From: Arthrobacter sulfonylureivorans
Lineage (GTDB): Bacteria > Actinomycetota > Actinomycetes > Actinomycetales > Micrococcaceae
Direction: 5' to 3'
NCBI GenBank assembly: GCA_004000035.1
Contig: RJAE01000008.1
Location: forward strand, 1-64,000
Length of the DNA stretch: 64,000 nt
Part shown: one piece after another, positions 1 to 9,747 of the stretch
Layout: each line of letters starts with the position of its first letter
How positions within the stretch are numbered: position 1 is the first letter of the stretch
Program-made: the position numbers and the translations under genes
The notes under the pieces: generated by a model
What the model saw: the letters and a program-made list of their open reading frames with translations, nothing else
Told to the model about the DNA's origin: nothing
The model's database searches: none

Positions 1-1
1 G

Positions 2-121
2 GACTACTCACCGCTGCGCCACGCCAACAACCTCGAATCCGTCCGCACCTACGAAGGCACCGACGAAGTCCACACCCTGATCCTCGGCCAGAAAATCACC
101 GGCATCCCCGCCTTCCGCTAG
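2..121 (+). CDS. Acyl-CoA dehydrogenase, C-terminal fragment (window edge)
   Basis: The last 39 residues and TAG stop of a gene that starts before the window. The tail contains the motif [14 protein letters not shown] followed by ITGIPAF, which is the conserved C-terminal end of acyl-CoA dehydrogenases (the YEGT segment includes adenine/FAD-contacting residues in the family). The wording is closest to glutaryl-CoA dehydrogenase-type members. It lies 73 bases before an aldehyde dehydrogenase and a 3-hydroxyacyl-CoA dehydrogenase, so it is probably the first visible gene of an acyl-CoA catabolic operon. The substrate cannot be decided from the fragment. Confidence 0.8.
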   Translation, partial: DYSPLRHANNLESVRTYEGTDEVHTLILGQKITGIPAFR

Positions 122-194
122 ACGATCCGCACCGCGCAGGCTCGCCCCGAGCGGCGCGGCCGCTGTGCCCATACCTCAGCACAAAGGAGCGAGC

Positions 195-1664
195 ATGACC
201 TCCCCCGTACGGCTTCAGCACTACATCGACGGCGTCTGGCGCCCCGGCACCGGAACCCCCATCGCCAGCTACAACCCCGCCCACCCGGACGAGGTTGTGG
301 CGGAAGGCCTTCAGGCCGGCCCGGCCGAGGTCGATAAGGCGATGGCGGCCGCCGTCGCAGCCAAGCGCGAGTGGTCACGCACCCCGGCGCACGAGCGCGG
401 CGCAGTGCTGCTGCGCGCCGCCGTCGTTATTGAGCGAAACGCCGAAAACTGGGGTCTTGAGCTGGCGCGCGAGGAGGGCAAGACTCGGGCGGAAGGCCAG
501 GGAGAGGTGCTGCGCGCGGCGCAGATCTTCCGCTACTACGGCAACGATGGCGACCGCACCGCCGGCGAGATCTTCTCCTCTCCGCGGCGCGGCGAAAAGA
601 TCCTCATTACCCGCAAGCCGCTCGGGGTGGTCGGCGTGGTTACCCCGTTCAATTTCCCCATCGCCATCCCCGCGTGGAAAATCGCGCCGGCACTGGCCTA
701 CGGCAACACCGTGGTCTGGAAGCCAGCGAGCACCGTGCCGCTGCTCGCACTGCGGCTGGCGCAGGCTTTTGATGAAGCGGGCCTGCCGGCCGGGGTGCTG
801 AACCTGCTGATCGGCCCGGGTTCCATGGGCAACTCGATCGTTGAGCACCCCGCGCTGGACGGACTCACCTTCACCGGCTCCACCGGAGTTGGCCGCCGCC
901 TGGCCGCGAAGGCCGCCGGTCGCGGCGTCCCCATACAGGCCGAGATGGGCGGCAAGAATGCCGCCGTCGTGCTCGCGGACGCGGACCTGGATCTGGCCGC
1001 CGAACAGGTCCTGCTCGGAGCCTTCCGCTCCACTGGCCAGAAGTGCACGGCCACCTCCCGCCTCATCGTCGCCGAGTCCATTGCCGACGATTTCCTGGCC
1101 ACCCTGGCCGAACGCGCCAGTGCACTGGTGGTCGGGGATCCCACGGACCCGGCGGTGCAGATAGGGCCGGTGGTCAACGATGGCGCCCGCAAGTCCATCC
1201 ACGACGGAATCGATGCCGCGCTCTCTCAGGGCGCCAGACTGATCGTGGGCGGCCAGAAATACGACGACGGCGACCCCATCTCCGGCTACTTCGTCCCGCC
1301 GACCATCCTGGAACTTCCCGCAGACCAAGAGCTGGACGTCTGGCGCGAGGAGCTCTTCGGCCCCGTGCTCGCGGTCCGTCGCGCTGCTACCGCGGAGCAG
1401 GCATTCGAGCTGGCCAATGACAGCGAATTCGGTCTGTCCGCCGCGCTCTTCACGCAGGACGTCACCCGTGCACTGGAGGCGGTCGACGACCTCGACGTTG
1501 GCATTTTGCACGTGAACTCCGAATCCGCCGGGGCCGATCCGCATGTCCCCTTCGGCGGTGCGAAGAAGTCCGGGTACGGGCCCAAGGAACAGGGCGCCGC
1601 GGCCAAGGAGTTCTTCACCCACACCACCACCGTCTACCTGCGCGGCGGAACCGCCGGAGCCTAA
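195..1664 (+). CDS. NAD(P)+-dependent aldehyde dehydrogenase
   Basis: A 489-residue aldehyde dehydrogenase superfamily protein oxidising an aldehyde to its acid in the cytoplasm. Seen: FTGSTGVG (cofactor loop), EMGGKN with the general base at Glu250, GQKCTATSR with the catalytic thiol at Cys284, and the C-terminal PFGGAKKSGYGPKE. The GQKCTATSR wording is typical of the alpha-ketoglutarate-semialdehyde dehydrogenase group, but the setting between acyl-CoA dehydrogenase and hydroxyacyl-CoA dehydrogenase argues for a semialdehyde of an acyl-CoA pathway. The ATG at 195 is chosen over a GTG at 165 because AAAGGAG lies just upstream of it. Substrate unknown. Confidence 0.9.
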   Translation: MTSPVRLQHYIDGVWRPGTGTPIASYNPAHPDEVVAEGLQAGPAEVDKAMAAAVAAKREWSRTPAHERGAVLLRAAVVIERNAENWGLELAREEGKTRAEGQGEVLRAAQIFRYYGNDGDRTAGEIFSSPRRGEKILITRKPLGVVGVVTPFNFPIAIPAWKIAPALAYGNTVVWKPASTVPLLALRLAQAFDEAGLPAGVLNLLIGPGSMGNSIVEHPALDGLTFTGSTGVGRRLAAKAAGRGVPIQAEMGGKNAAVVLADADLDLAAEQVLLGAFRSTGQKCTATSRLIVAESIADDFLATLAERASALVVGDPTDPAVQIGPVVNDGARKSIHDGIDAALSQGARLIVGGQKYDDGDPISGYFVPPTILELPADQELDVWREELFGPVLAVRRAATAEQAFELANDSEFGLSAALFTQDVTRALEAVDDLDVGILHVNSESAGADPHVPFGGAKKSGYGPKEQGAAAKEFFTHTTTVYLRGGTAGA

Positions 1665-1715
1665 CGTTCGCTTGCAAGCCAGGCGGCCGCCGTCGCACTC
1701 TCTCCCGAAGGAACC

Positions 1716-2586
1716 ATGAGCACTCCCAGCATCGAGAACATCAGGCATATCCTCGTCGTCGGCTCCGGGGCGATGGGCTCGCAGATCGGCCTGGTCGCGG
1801 CCCTCGCCGGCTACCGCGTCACGATCCAGGACATTTCGGCGGAGATGCTGGCGGCGGCAAAGTCCCAACTGGCCTCCCGGCTGCAGGCGAACGTAGCCAA
1901 GGGCAAAGCCTCTGCGGCCGACGCCGACGCGGCGCTCGCACGGCTGTCTTTCAGGACCGATTTGGCGGCCGTGGCCGACGCCGATTTCGTCATCGAGGCC
2001 GCCACCGAACGGCTGGACATCAAGCAGGAAATCTTCGCCCGGCTCGGCGAGCTGGCCCCGCCGCACGCCATCCTCGCCACCAATTCCTCCACTCTCGGCT
2101 CCTCCAAGGTCGCCGCCGCCAGCGGCCGCCCCACCCAGGTCTGCAACATGCACTTCTTCAACCCCGCCCTGGTCATGAAGTGCGTGGAAGTGGTGCGGAA
2201 CGAAGCGACCTCACAGACCACCGTCGACACCACCATGGAACTGGCGCGCCGCTTCGGGAAAGAACCGGTCTTGATCAACCGGGAGGTCCCCGGCTTCGTC
2301 GCCAACCGCCTCATGGGTGCCATCCAGAAGGAAGCCCTGGGCCCTGCACGCGGCCGGCATCGCCAGCCTCGAGGACATCGACTCCACCGCCAAAACCGCG
2401 CTCGGCCACCCCATGGGGCCGTTTGAACTGATGGACATGGTGGGCCTGGACGTCATCGATTTCATTGCCCAGGCCACGTACGACGAAACCGGCACGGAAG
2501 CAGACCGCCCGCATCCGGCCATCACCGAGCTGGTCGGCCAGGGCCGGCTGGGCCGTAAGACAGGTCGGGGCTGGTACAGCTACTGA
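1716..2586 (+). pseudogene. 3-hydroxyacyl-CoA dehydrogenase (3-hydroxybutyryl-CoA type), frameshifted
   Basis: Reads as a standard NAD-dependent 3-hydroxyacyl-CoA dehydrogenase of about 290 residues: Rossmann start HILVVGSGAMGSQIG, then CNMHFFNPALVMKCVEVV and VPGFVANRLMGAIQKEA. The frame changes near 2338-2341 (GCCCTGGGCCCTG). Reading shifted by +1 gives LHAAGIASLEDID through LGRKTGRGWYSY and stops at 2586. A lost TG (CTGTGG to CTGG) or an extra C explains it. A good ribosome site (GAAGGA) precedes the start. As written, the gene gives a truncated protein with foreign residues from about position 208 to 2426. A sequencing error is possible, because both halves are otherwise well preserved. 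Confidence 0.85.
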
Positions 2587-2687
2587 ATTCATTGCCGCCG
2601 CACGGCTGGCCCGGACACCTGGTGTTCGACGTAACATCTAGAACATCTCGCATCCAGAGCATCATTCCTAGAGACGATGAGGTAACA

Positions 2688-3500
2688 GTGCCCGAACCTA
2701 TCGCCGATGTCCTGACAACCCAGGCATCTGTCCGCCCCCGCATTCTTGTCAGCTGTTCCCTCAGCGGACCGGCGAACGACGCTTGGTTGATCGAAGACTT
2801 GACTGACTACGCTGACAATGTCGGCCAGGAACTACGCGCCCAGGGTGCGGACTTCGAGCTCCTGGACGTAGGAGCCGCTGCATCCTGGGAGATGGACGCT
2901 GCCACAGGCCTCCAAGGGTTCGATGGTCTGCTGGTTCTGGGAGGAGGAGATATCCACCCGTCCCTCTACGAACAGCGCCCGATAGCGGCGCCCGGTTACG
3001 GAGTGGATGAGCGCGTCGACCAGGCGGAGATTGCGCTGGTTCGAAGCGCTGCTGCTTCGGGGCTGCCGGTCATGGGAATCTGCCGCGGTATGCAGGTTAT
3101 CAACGTTGCTTTCGGCGGGACTCTCATCCAGGACCTTGGCCCGGCTTCCATCCATCAGGTGCATACGGAAGCTCCGGGAATGAGCGACCATGAGGTAGTG
3201 ACTGGGCCTGACACGCTGCTCGCCTCAGCCTTGGGCGCGGGAAGCACGATGGTCCGCTCCGGCCACCATCAGGCTGTCCAGGAACTCGGCGCCGGGCTGC
3301 TAGCCACAGCAGAGGCTCCGGACGGAGTCATTGAAGCCATCGAACACGAGGATCACTGGGTCCTTGGAGTGCAGTGGCACCCCGAGGATCCTGACACGAC
3401 CTTCGGGCAACTCGCCGCGCTGATGCGCACCTTCACAGACCAGTGCCGAAAAGGCCAGCCGCCGGCCGCGCACCCGGACGGGCAGACGCTCTCCGCCTAA
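2688..3500 (+). CDS. Peptidase C26 / gamma-glutamyl-gamma-aminobutyrate hydrolase-like protein
   Basis: 270-residue class I glutamine-amidotransferase-fold hydrolase. Seen: LVLGGGDIHPSLY near the N-terminus, the nucleophile elbow GICRGMQ with Cys132, and the VQWHPED motif supplying His231 and Glu233. In the PuuD family this enzyme removes glutamate from gamma-glutamyl-GABA during polyamine breakdown; other members hydrolyse other gamma-glutamyl amides. The start is GTG at 2688 (GAGG upstream); an upstream TTG at 2592 would add residues with no family likeness. It is not tightly linked to other polyamine genes here, so the substrate is inferred only from family. Confidence 0.82.
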   Translation: MPEPIADVLTTQASVRPRILVSCSLSGPANDAWLIEDLTDYADNVGQELRAQGADFELLDVGAAASWEMDAATGLQGFDGLLVLGGGDIHPSLYEQRPIAAPGYGVDERVDQAEIALVRSAAASGLPVMGICRGMQVINVAFGGTLIQDLGPASIHQVHTEAPGMSDHEVVTGPDTLLASALGAGSTMVRSGHHQAVQELGAGLLATAEAPDGVIEAIEHEDHWVLGVQWHPEDPDTTFGQLAALMRTFTDQCRKGQPPAAHPDGQTLSA

Positions 3501-3515
3501 GATGTTCACCGATCT

Positions 3516-4841
3516 TTAGGAGCCCGGGGACGCAGGAACAAACTCCCCTTCTACTACGCGGCCCAGCAGCTCCGTGAGCAGGTCCACGCCGGCGAGCATA
3601 TCGTCGTCGTTGGTCAGCTCCTTCTCATTGTGCGAGATGCCGTCCACGCTGGGCACAAACAGCATGATGGTGGGGACGATGTCCTTCATGTTGGTCGAAT
3701 CGTGCCCGGCGAGCGTGCGGACCGTTCCGTAAGTCAGGTCCAGTGCCTCCGCACTCTTGGCTGCCAGACGCAGGCCGGCTTCGTCATAGGCCTTAGCGGC
3801 CCAGACGTGTTCGGCACCCCGCTCGATCCGCACGCTGGCGCGCCCTTCGATCTGAGCGACGCGTCGGTGCAGCTCGGCGTCGGCTGCCGCGAGGACGTCC
3901 GGGTCGGTGCTGCGAACGTCCACCAGCAGCTCCACCCGGTTGGCCACCACCACCGGCGAGTTCGGGTAAACCGTGAACTCACCGCAGGATGTGATGACGG
4001 CGTGATCGTCCGTGCTGAATTCGTCGGCGATATCCCGCGCCGCGACCACCAGCGACGAGGCCCCGAGCAACGCGTCGTGTCGGTCTGCAATAACCGTGGC
4101 GCCGGTGTGCGCCTGCTCGCCGTGCACAATGAATTCGTATTTGTTGGCGCCCCAGGTGGACTCGACCAGACCAATGGTCAGCCCGTTGTCCTCCAGTGAC
4201 CGACCCTGCTCAATATGGATCTCCACGTAGGCAGCGACATCCAGGGAAAAGTCGCCGACGGTGCCGATCGCTGCCAGCGCCTCGCGCACTGTGGTTCCGG
4301 ACGGATCTGTGGTGGCCAGGACCTTCTCGGCCGGCAGCTTGCCGGTGAACACCGAGCTGCCCATCATGGACGGCTTAAAGCGGCAGCCTTCCTCGTTGAA
4401 CCAGTTGATCACCGCTATGTTGAACAATGGCCCGGCATCCGCGGCCCCGGAGCTCTCGGCGCCCGTGGCTGCCAGCGCCGCCATCCGCTCCTTCAGCCGG
4501 ATCGCTGCATGGGCTCCGGCCAGCACGCCGTAGGCGCCGTCGAAACGCCCGCCGAGCGGCTGCGAATCCAAATGCGAGCCGACGGCGACATACGGCGCGC
4601 CGGGCACCAGCTCAAGCAGCGCGAATTGGTTGCCCACCGCGTCGTAGCGGACCTCGAAACCGTGTCCCTCGACCAACCCGCGGAACCAGTTCCGCGTCTG
4701 CCCGTCCGCGAGGGTCCCTGCCTGACGGTCCACTCCGCCGCCCGCCGTGGCACCATACGTGCTCATCGAGCGGAAATCGTGCAGGAAGGAGCGGGCGTCG
4801 TCGTTGGAAATCCCGGCTTGCTGCGAGGCAGTGATGGTCAT
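3516..4841 (-). CDS. M20-family amidohydrolase (N-carbamoyl-L-amino acid hydrolase / allantoate amidohydrolase type)
   Basis: 441-residue metal-dependent hydrolase. Metal-binding motifs are visible: VGSHLDSQPLGGRFDGAYG (His, Asp), NWFNEEGCRF (Glu-Glu), HIEQGRSLEDNG and, near the end, LAGHDSTNMKD (His). This family splits N-carbamoyl amino acids, ureidoglycine-type compounds or allantoate, releasing ammonia and CO2 or an amino acid. It is the last gene of a minus-strand operon and its ATG overlaps the stop of the upstream amidohydrolase by 4 bases, so the two are almost certainly co-translated. The exact substrate is not visible. Confidence 0.87.
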   Translation of the reverse strand: MTITASQQAGISNDDARSFLHDFRSMSTYGATAGGGVDRQAGTLADGQTRNWFRGLVEGHGFEVRYDAVGNQFALLELVPGAPYVAVGSHLDSQPLGGRFDGAYGVLAGAHAAIRLKERMAALAATGAESSGAADAGPLFNIAVINWFNEEGCRFKPSMMGSSVFTGKLPAEKVLATTDPSGTTVREALAAIGTVGDFSLDVAAYVEIHIEQGRSLEDNGLTIGLVESTWGANKYEFIVHGEQAHTGATVIADRHDALLGASSLVVAARDIADEFSTDDHAVITSCGEFTVYPNSPVVVANRVELLVDVRSTDPDVLAAADAELHRRVAQIEGRASVRIERGAEHVWAAKAYDEAGLRLAAKSAEALDLTYGTVRTLAGHDSTNMKDIVPTIMLFVPSVDGISHNEKELTNDDDMLAGVDLLTELLGRVVEGEFVPASPGS

Positions 4842-6619
4842 GATGGCACTCCTAAAGTTTCTGGTTTCTCCGAAGGGACTTTACTGACCACCCCGGCGCC
4901 TGGCTTGAGCGCGGACAGCGGCTCCATTGGGGGGCCGGAAGCGGAGCCGGGCCCCGGGCTGAGAGCCATACCCGCGTCAATATTGTCGAAGGTAAATTCG
5001 CCGCCAACGATCGTGGCAAGGACCTTGAGCGCCGAGATGTCGGCAGCATCCAGCGGTGAGCCGGACAGCACTGCGAAGTCCGCGAGCTTGCCCCTGCGCA
5101 ATGTGCCCTTCTCGCTGGCTGCGCCCGTGGCTTGGGCGGCCCAGTCGGTGTAACTCCGCAGCGCTTCTTCTGCGGTGAGGCCCTCGGATGTCCCGCCGAG
5201 TATCAGTCCTCGTTCGGTGCGCCGGTCTACCCAGGACTGCATGGCGCGCAGCACGTTGTTATCGGCCACCGGCAGGTCGGAGCTGCCGGCCACCAGAATG
5301 CCGGCGTCCACCAGCGAGCGTCCCCGGTACAGCCAGCCCTCGCGCCCGGTACCCACCAAGGCAGCAAACTGATCACCCAGCGGGCCAATGAACGCGGCCT
5401 GCGGGGTGACCGCGATCCCGGCCGCGGCGACGGGCGCCAGCTGGTCCGGCCGCGAAATGCCGAAGTGCTCAATCCGGTTGGGCAGGTGGTTCCGGCCGTA
5501 GCGCTCCTGGCAGCCGGTAATGATGTCGGTGGCCAGATCAATGGCCGCGTCGCCGATGGCATGAAGCGCGATCGGCCAGCCGGCTCGGTAGGCCGCGTCC
5601 ACGCGTTCGCGGTAGGCCTCGGGTGAATCCAGCAGGTAGCCCGTGTTGTGCTGGTGGCCGCAGTAGTCCTCGGTCACGGCCGCCGTGGCGCCCAGCAAGG
5701 AGCCGTCCATAAAGACCTTCACCGGTCCCAGGGACACCCACTCGTCGCCGAAGCCTGCAACCGCTCCGAGGTCCAGACCGCGTCCGTTGCCGGTGCCGTG
5801 CATGTCGGCGGCGTTGGCCTTAATCGGCCGCAGCGAGTCCAGCGCGGGCATCAGCTGGGCGCGGGCGTGGAGCTTGCCGGCCCGCTTAGCTTTCAGATAG
5901 GCCTGGACTTCCACCGGGCTGTGCCCGATCCAGCCGCCCCCGATGCCTGCCTCGGTGAAACTGGTGATTCCCTCGGCCGCGTAACGCGTGGTCGCCGCGT
6001 CCAGTACCTCGACAATCCGCTCCACCGGATAAGGCAGCAGCAGGTTCTGGATCAGCTGCTGCGCGGATTCCTCGACGACGCCGGTCGGGTAGCCGTCCGG
6101 GCCGGTTAGCACGGCGCCGCCGGTTGGATCGGTGAAGCCGGGTTCAAAGACGCCAGCAAGCCGCAAGGTGGCGGAGTTAGTGATGGACAGGTGCCCCGAG
6201 ACGTGCCGCAGGTACAACGGCCGGTCGCCGGTAATCTCGTCCAGCCGGCGGATGTCAGGGAAGGCACCGCCATGATGCTTGTGGTTGAATCCGGTGCCAT
6301 TGACCCAAGCGCCAGGCTGATCCTCGAGCCGCCGGACCTCGGCTTCGAGCCGTGCGTACAGGTCCTCGAGTCCGCGGGCCTGGTCCAAGTCGACGGCGCC
6401 CAAGCCCAGCCCCCACCAGGTGGTGTGGCAGTGCGCATCAATGAAGCCGGGGACCACCACGGCACCGCCCAGCAGAATCTCACGGGCTGCGGTGCAGCCG
6501 TCCAGCTCGTCATCGAAGCCGACAATACGTCCGTTGAGCACGCCGACGGCGTGGGCGTGGGGACGCCCTGCCTCAAGGGTGAGGATCTCGGCGTCGCGCA
6601 GGATCAGGTCCAGCTTCAT
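4838..6619 (-). CDS. YtcJ-like amidohydrolase (amidohydrolase family 3)
   Basis: 593-residue metallo-amidohydrolase. Seen: VPGFIDAHCHTTWWG (first metal His pair), IALHAIGDAAIDLA (second His) and AGSSDLPVADNNVLRAMQSWVDRR (metal Asp, then the typical YtcJ/AepA tail). Enzymes of this group hydrolyse amides or cyclic ureides; individual substrates are mostly unknown. The start overlaps the TPP enzyme stop and the end overlaps the M20 start, each by 4 bases, giving a tight three-gene unit. The C-terminus has a Gly/Pro/Ser-rich extension of about 40 residues beyond the catalytic domain. Confidence 0.85.
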   Translation of the reverse strand: MKLDLILRDAEILTLEAGRPHAHAVGVLNGRIVGFDDELDGCTAAREILLGGAVVVPGFIDAHCHTTWWGLGLGAVDLDQARGLEDLYARLEAEVRRLEDQPGAWVNGTGFNHKHHGGAFPDIRRLDEITGDRPLYLRHVSGHLSITNSATLRLAGVFEPGFTDPTGGAVLTGPDGYPTGVVEESAQQLIQNLLLPYPVERIVEVLDAATTRYAAEGITSFTEAGIGGGWIGHSPVEVQAYLKAKRAGKLHARAQLMPALDSLRPIKANAADMHGTGNGRGLDLGAVAGFGDEWVSLGPVKVFMDGSLLGATAAVTEDYCGHQHNTGYLLDSPEAYRERVDAAYRAGWPIALHAIGDAAIDLATDIITGCQERYGRNHLPNRIEHFGISRPDQLAPVAAAGIAVTPQAAFIGPLGDQFAALVGTGREGWLYRGRSLVDAGILVAGSSDLPVADNNVLRAMQSWVDRRTERGLILGGTSEGLTAEEALRSYTDWAAQATGAASEKGTLRRGKLADFAVLSGSPLDAADISALKVLATIVGGEFTFDNIDAGMALSPGPGSASGPPMEPLSALKPGAGVVSKVPSEKPETLGVPS

Positions 6620-8319
6620 CGCCTTCCCTCCCCCGACCGGGCAAGGGAATTGCCGGCATCCGCACCCAGCCCGGCGGAAGCCAGGCCCGCGAGCTCCTCC
6701 GGTGCGTTCGCGGTGCCCGGCGGCATTGTCTCCGGATCCGTCACCAGGTGCAGCAGCGCCAGCCGCCCGCTGGATAGCGCACGCTCCAGCGCCGGACCGA
6801 ATTCAGCGGCCGTTTCGACCCTTTCGCCGTGCCCTCCGAAACTGCGGATCCAGTCAGCGAAGTCGGGGTTGACCATCGAGGTCCCGGACGGCCGCTCCGG
6901 GTAGTGCTTGCGCTGGTGCTGCACGATCGTGCCGTAAATGCCGTTGTCCACCACGATCACCAGCGGGGCGGCACCGTGGGCCGCGGCCACGGCCAGTTCC
7001 TGCGCGTTCATCAGGAAGTCGCCGTCGCCGCAGACCGCCACCACCTGCCGGCCCGGTTCGATCAGAGCGGCGGCGACGGCAGCTGGAACAGCCAGCCCCA
7101 TGGCTCCGTTGCGCGGCCCGATCAGCGAGCCGGCGCCATGGTGGGTCAGGTAGCGGTGGCCCCAGATCGTTGCGTTGCCCGCCCCGTACGTCACCACCTT
7201 GTCCGCGGGCAGCCGGTCTTCCAGCACGCTGAAGGCTATTCCCAAGTCAACGCCGGGGCTGTTGTCCGGGCGGGGTGTGGCGAACCGGCGCTGGTCTTCG
7301 GCGAGCGCGTCCATCCAGCCGCCGCCGCGGGAACCCCGCACCTCGGCGGCATCAGGAAGGGCGTCAACGAACGACGACGGCGGGACCGCCAGGTGCTGGT
7401 CGATCCGGCCGGAGTGGGTGGCGGCATCCGGATCCGGCAGCACAAGCACGGTCGGTGCGTTGAACCCCTTGGTGTAGCCGTCGCTGAGCACGTCGCTTCG
7501 GCCGCTGCCGATGAACACCAGCAGGTCGGCCTCGTCCAACCTTGCGGCGAGTGTGTCTGCCCGCCCGTAGCCCAGCCAGCCGGCCCACGCCGAAGAAGAA
7601 TGCGGAACCACGTCGTAGGCGCGCCAGTCGGCGGCCACCGGGATCTGTGCCTCAGCTGCCCATTGGGCGAGCCTCCCACCAGCGTCGCCCCAGCCGTCGC
7701 CGCCGGCAATGATCAGCGGACGGGCAGCAGCGGCCAGCCGGCCCGTCAGTTCCTCCATCGCAGCAGGCGGCGGTACCGCAGTGGCCAGCGCTCGCGGCGG
7801 AACTGCGCCGGCATCGGTCGCCCGAACCAGTACATCCTCCGGCAGACCGATCACCACCGGTCCGGGCCGGCCAGAGACGGCCAGCTGCATCGCTTCGGCC
7901 ACGGTCTCGGCGGCGCGGTGTTCGTCGTCGAGCACCACCACGCGTTTGGCCGTCGTCGAGAACCAGCCCTCCAGGCTGAATTCCTGGAACGCGTCCCGTC
8001 CCCGGTCCGCCACCGGAATCAGGCCGACAAAGAGCACCAGCGGCGTCGCGTCCTGCCACGCGGTATGCACGGCAATCATCGCGTTCGCCGCGCCCGGGCC
8101 GCGGGTGACCATCGCGATGCCCGGGATGCCGGTCAGGCGGCCCTCGGCCAGCGCCATGAACCCGGCACCGCCCTCCTGACGGCAGACCACCGTGGAAACG
8201 GGCGAGTCGTGTAGCCCGTCCAGGACGTCGAGGAAGCTCTCGCCGGGAACCGAATACACGCGGCGGACGCCGTGCGCCTCAAGCTGGCGGACAATCAGGT
8301 GGCCTGCGGACTGGGTCAT
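6616..8319 (-). CDS. Thiamine-pyrophosphate-dependent enzyme, acetolactate synthase/benzoylformate decarboxylase-like
   Basis: 567-residue three-domain TPP enzyme. The N-terminal pyrimidine-binding domain has the catalytic glutamate in CRQEGGAGFMA (Glu49). The C-terminal domain has the TPP/Mg motif GDGDFLMNAQ with the distal Asn in VVDNGIYGT. Family members decarboxylate 2-oxo acids or make acetolactate. No small regulatory subunit follows and the operon partners are hydrolases and a transporter, so a catabolic 2-oxo-acid decarboxylase or carboligase is more likely than branched-chain amino acid synthesis. The substrate is inferred, not shown. Confidence 0.85.
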   Translation of the reverse strand: MTQSAGHLIVRQLEAHGVRRVYSVPGESFLDVLDGLHDSPVSTVVCRQEGGAGFMALAEGRLTGIPGIAMVTRGPGAANAMIAVHTAWQDATPLVLFVGLIPVADRGRDAFQEFSLEGWFSTTAKRVVVLDDEHRAAETVAEAMQLAVSGRPGPVVIGLPEDVLVRATDAGAVPPRALATAVPPPAAMEELTGRLAAAARPLIIAGGDGWGDAGGRLAQWAAEAQIPVAADWRAYDVVPHSSSAWAGWLGYGRADTLAARLDEADLLVFIGSGRSDVLSDGYTKGFNAPTVLVLPDPDAATHSGRIDQHLAVPPSSFVDALPDAAEVRGSRGGGWMDALAEDQRRFATPRPDNSPGVDLGIAFSVLEDRLPADKVVTYGAGNATIWGHRYLTHHGAGSLIGPRNGAMGLAVPAAVAAALIEPGRQVVAVCGDGDFLMNAQELAVAAAHGAAPLVIVVDNGIYGTIVQHQRKHYPERPSGTSMVNPDFADWIRSFGGHGERVETAAEFGPALERALSSGRLALLHLVTDPETMPPGTANAPEELAGLASAGLGADAGNSLARSGEGRR

Positions 8320-8364
8320 TGCGTGGTGCTCTTTCGTCGGGACGTTCGTCGTCGGAAGTTGGAA

Positions 8365-9687
8365 TCAGTGCTTGAAGCCGGGCAGGTTCACGCTCATGCG
8401 CGGAGCCACGGCACCGGCCACGGCGGTGAACAGGCTCAAGAACACCAGCATCACGGCGGCCGGCCACCAGTGGTTTCCGGCGGACGCCACCAAGCCGGTA
8501 GCCAGCAGCGGGATGAAGCCGGAGAGCATGCCGGCAGTGTTCTGCGCGAAGCCCACGCCGGTGTAGCGGGTGCGGGCCGGGAACAGACCGGTCAGCACCG
8601 TGCCGGAAGCCGCGTAGGGGAAGGAGAGCGTCGCCACCGCGAGGACCATACCCATAACCACCAACACAGGGTTGCCACTGGCCACCAGCAGGAAGGCCGG
8701 GACCGCGGCCAGGGCGGAAGCGATGCCGCCCACCAAAATCACGCGGCTGGCGCCGAACCGCTCGCCCAGGCGGCCGCCCAGGATGAGGACGGGAATTTCG
8801 ACGATGGCCGCGATCATGCCACCCAGCAGCATCAACTGGGCGGAGTAGCCCAGGATGTTCACGCCGTAGTAGACCACAAACGCGGTGACCAGGTAGAAGC
8901 CGCCTACGCCGAGCAGAGCGGCGGCCATGCCGATGATGATGTGCTTCCAAGACTGCCGAAGCGTGGTGCGGATCGGGGCTTTCTCCACCTGGTCGTGCTC
9001 CATCAGCTCCGCGAAGACCGGGGATTCTTCCAGCCGGCTGCGAATGTAGAGCGCGATCAGGAGCATCGGGATGGCGGCCAGGAACGGGATGCGCCAGCCG
9101 AAAGAGTTGAAGGTTTCCTGCGAGAAGAACAGTGTCATCAAGAAGAAGCCACCGGAGGAGAGGATGGTGCCGATCGGTGAACCGATCTGCGGCAGCGCGG
9201 CGTAGCGGGCACGGCGCTCCAGCGGGGCATTTTCCACCACAATCGTCATGGCGCCGGACCACTCGCCGCCCACAAACAGGCCCTGGGCTACGCGCAGCAG
9301 CACCAGCAGCACCGGAGCGGCAATGCCGATGGCCGCGTAGGTAGGCAGCAGGCCGATCAGGCCGGTCACCGCGCCGATGCCCACGATGGTGACCATCAGG
9401 GTCTTACGGCGGCCAATCCTGTCCCCCATAGCGCCGAAGAACATGCCGCCCAGCGGACGCGCCACCAAGCCGACGCCAAACGTGGCGAAGGATGCCAGCG
9501 CCGCTGCCGTAGCGTTCTCATTGGCGAAGTACTGGACGTTGAACACCAGTGCCGCCGCCGCACTAAACAGGAAGAAGTCGTACCACTCCATCGCAGTGCC
9601 AATGAGGGCACCGATGGAAACCTTCATCGCCTCCTTGTCAGTGATCCGCCGGGTAGCCCCGGCCTCAAGGTTCAAGGTTTCTGACAT
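8365..9687 (-). CDS. MFS transporter, metabolite:H+ symporter (MHS) family
   Basis: 440-residue inner-membrane transporter with about 12 hydrophobic segments. The family signature GRRKTLMVTIVGIGAVTGLIGLLPTY lies in the loop between helices 2 and 4, with PLGGMFFGAMGDRIG before it; together they place it with ShiA/ProP/KgtP-like symporters for organic acids or betaines. The ATG at 9687 follows a strong GGAGGA ribosome site; the open frame back to 9831 is not coding. It is first in the operon with the TPP enzyme (45-base gap) and probably imports the pathway substrate. Confidence 0.9.
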   Translation of the reverse strand: MSETLNLEAGATRRITDKEAMKVSIGALIGTAMEWYDFFLFSAAAALVFNVQYFANENATAAALASFATFGVGLVARPLGGMFFGAMGDRIGRRKTLMVTIVGIGAVTGLIGLLPTYAAIGIAAPVLLVLLRVAQGLFVGGEWSGAMTIVVENAPLERRARYAALPQIGSPIGTILSSGGFFLMTLFFSQETFNSFGWRIPFLAAIPMLLIALYIRSRLEESPVFAELMEHDQVEKAPIRTTLRQSWKHIIIGMAAALLGVGGFYLVTAFVVYYGVNILGYSAQLMLLGGMIAAIVEIPVLILGGRLGERFGASRVILVGGIASALAAVPAFLLVASGNPVLVVMGMVLAVATLSFPYAASGTVLTGLFPARTRYTGVGFAQNTAGMLSGFIPLLATGLVASAGNHWWPAAVMLVFLSLFTAVAGAVAPRMSVNLPGFKH

Positions 9688-9747
9688 GGTTCCTCCATGT
9701 TTGGTGTTCGGGTGTCCCGCTGCGCTGTACGGCCGCAACGAACGAAT

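Noticed and set aside
375-2153. Long open frame (592 codons) on the minus strand opposite the aldehyde dehydrogenase
   Set aside because: Antisense frame in high-GC DNA; composition is Gly/Arg-rich without domain motifs, and the plus strand has a clear enzyme.
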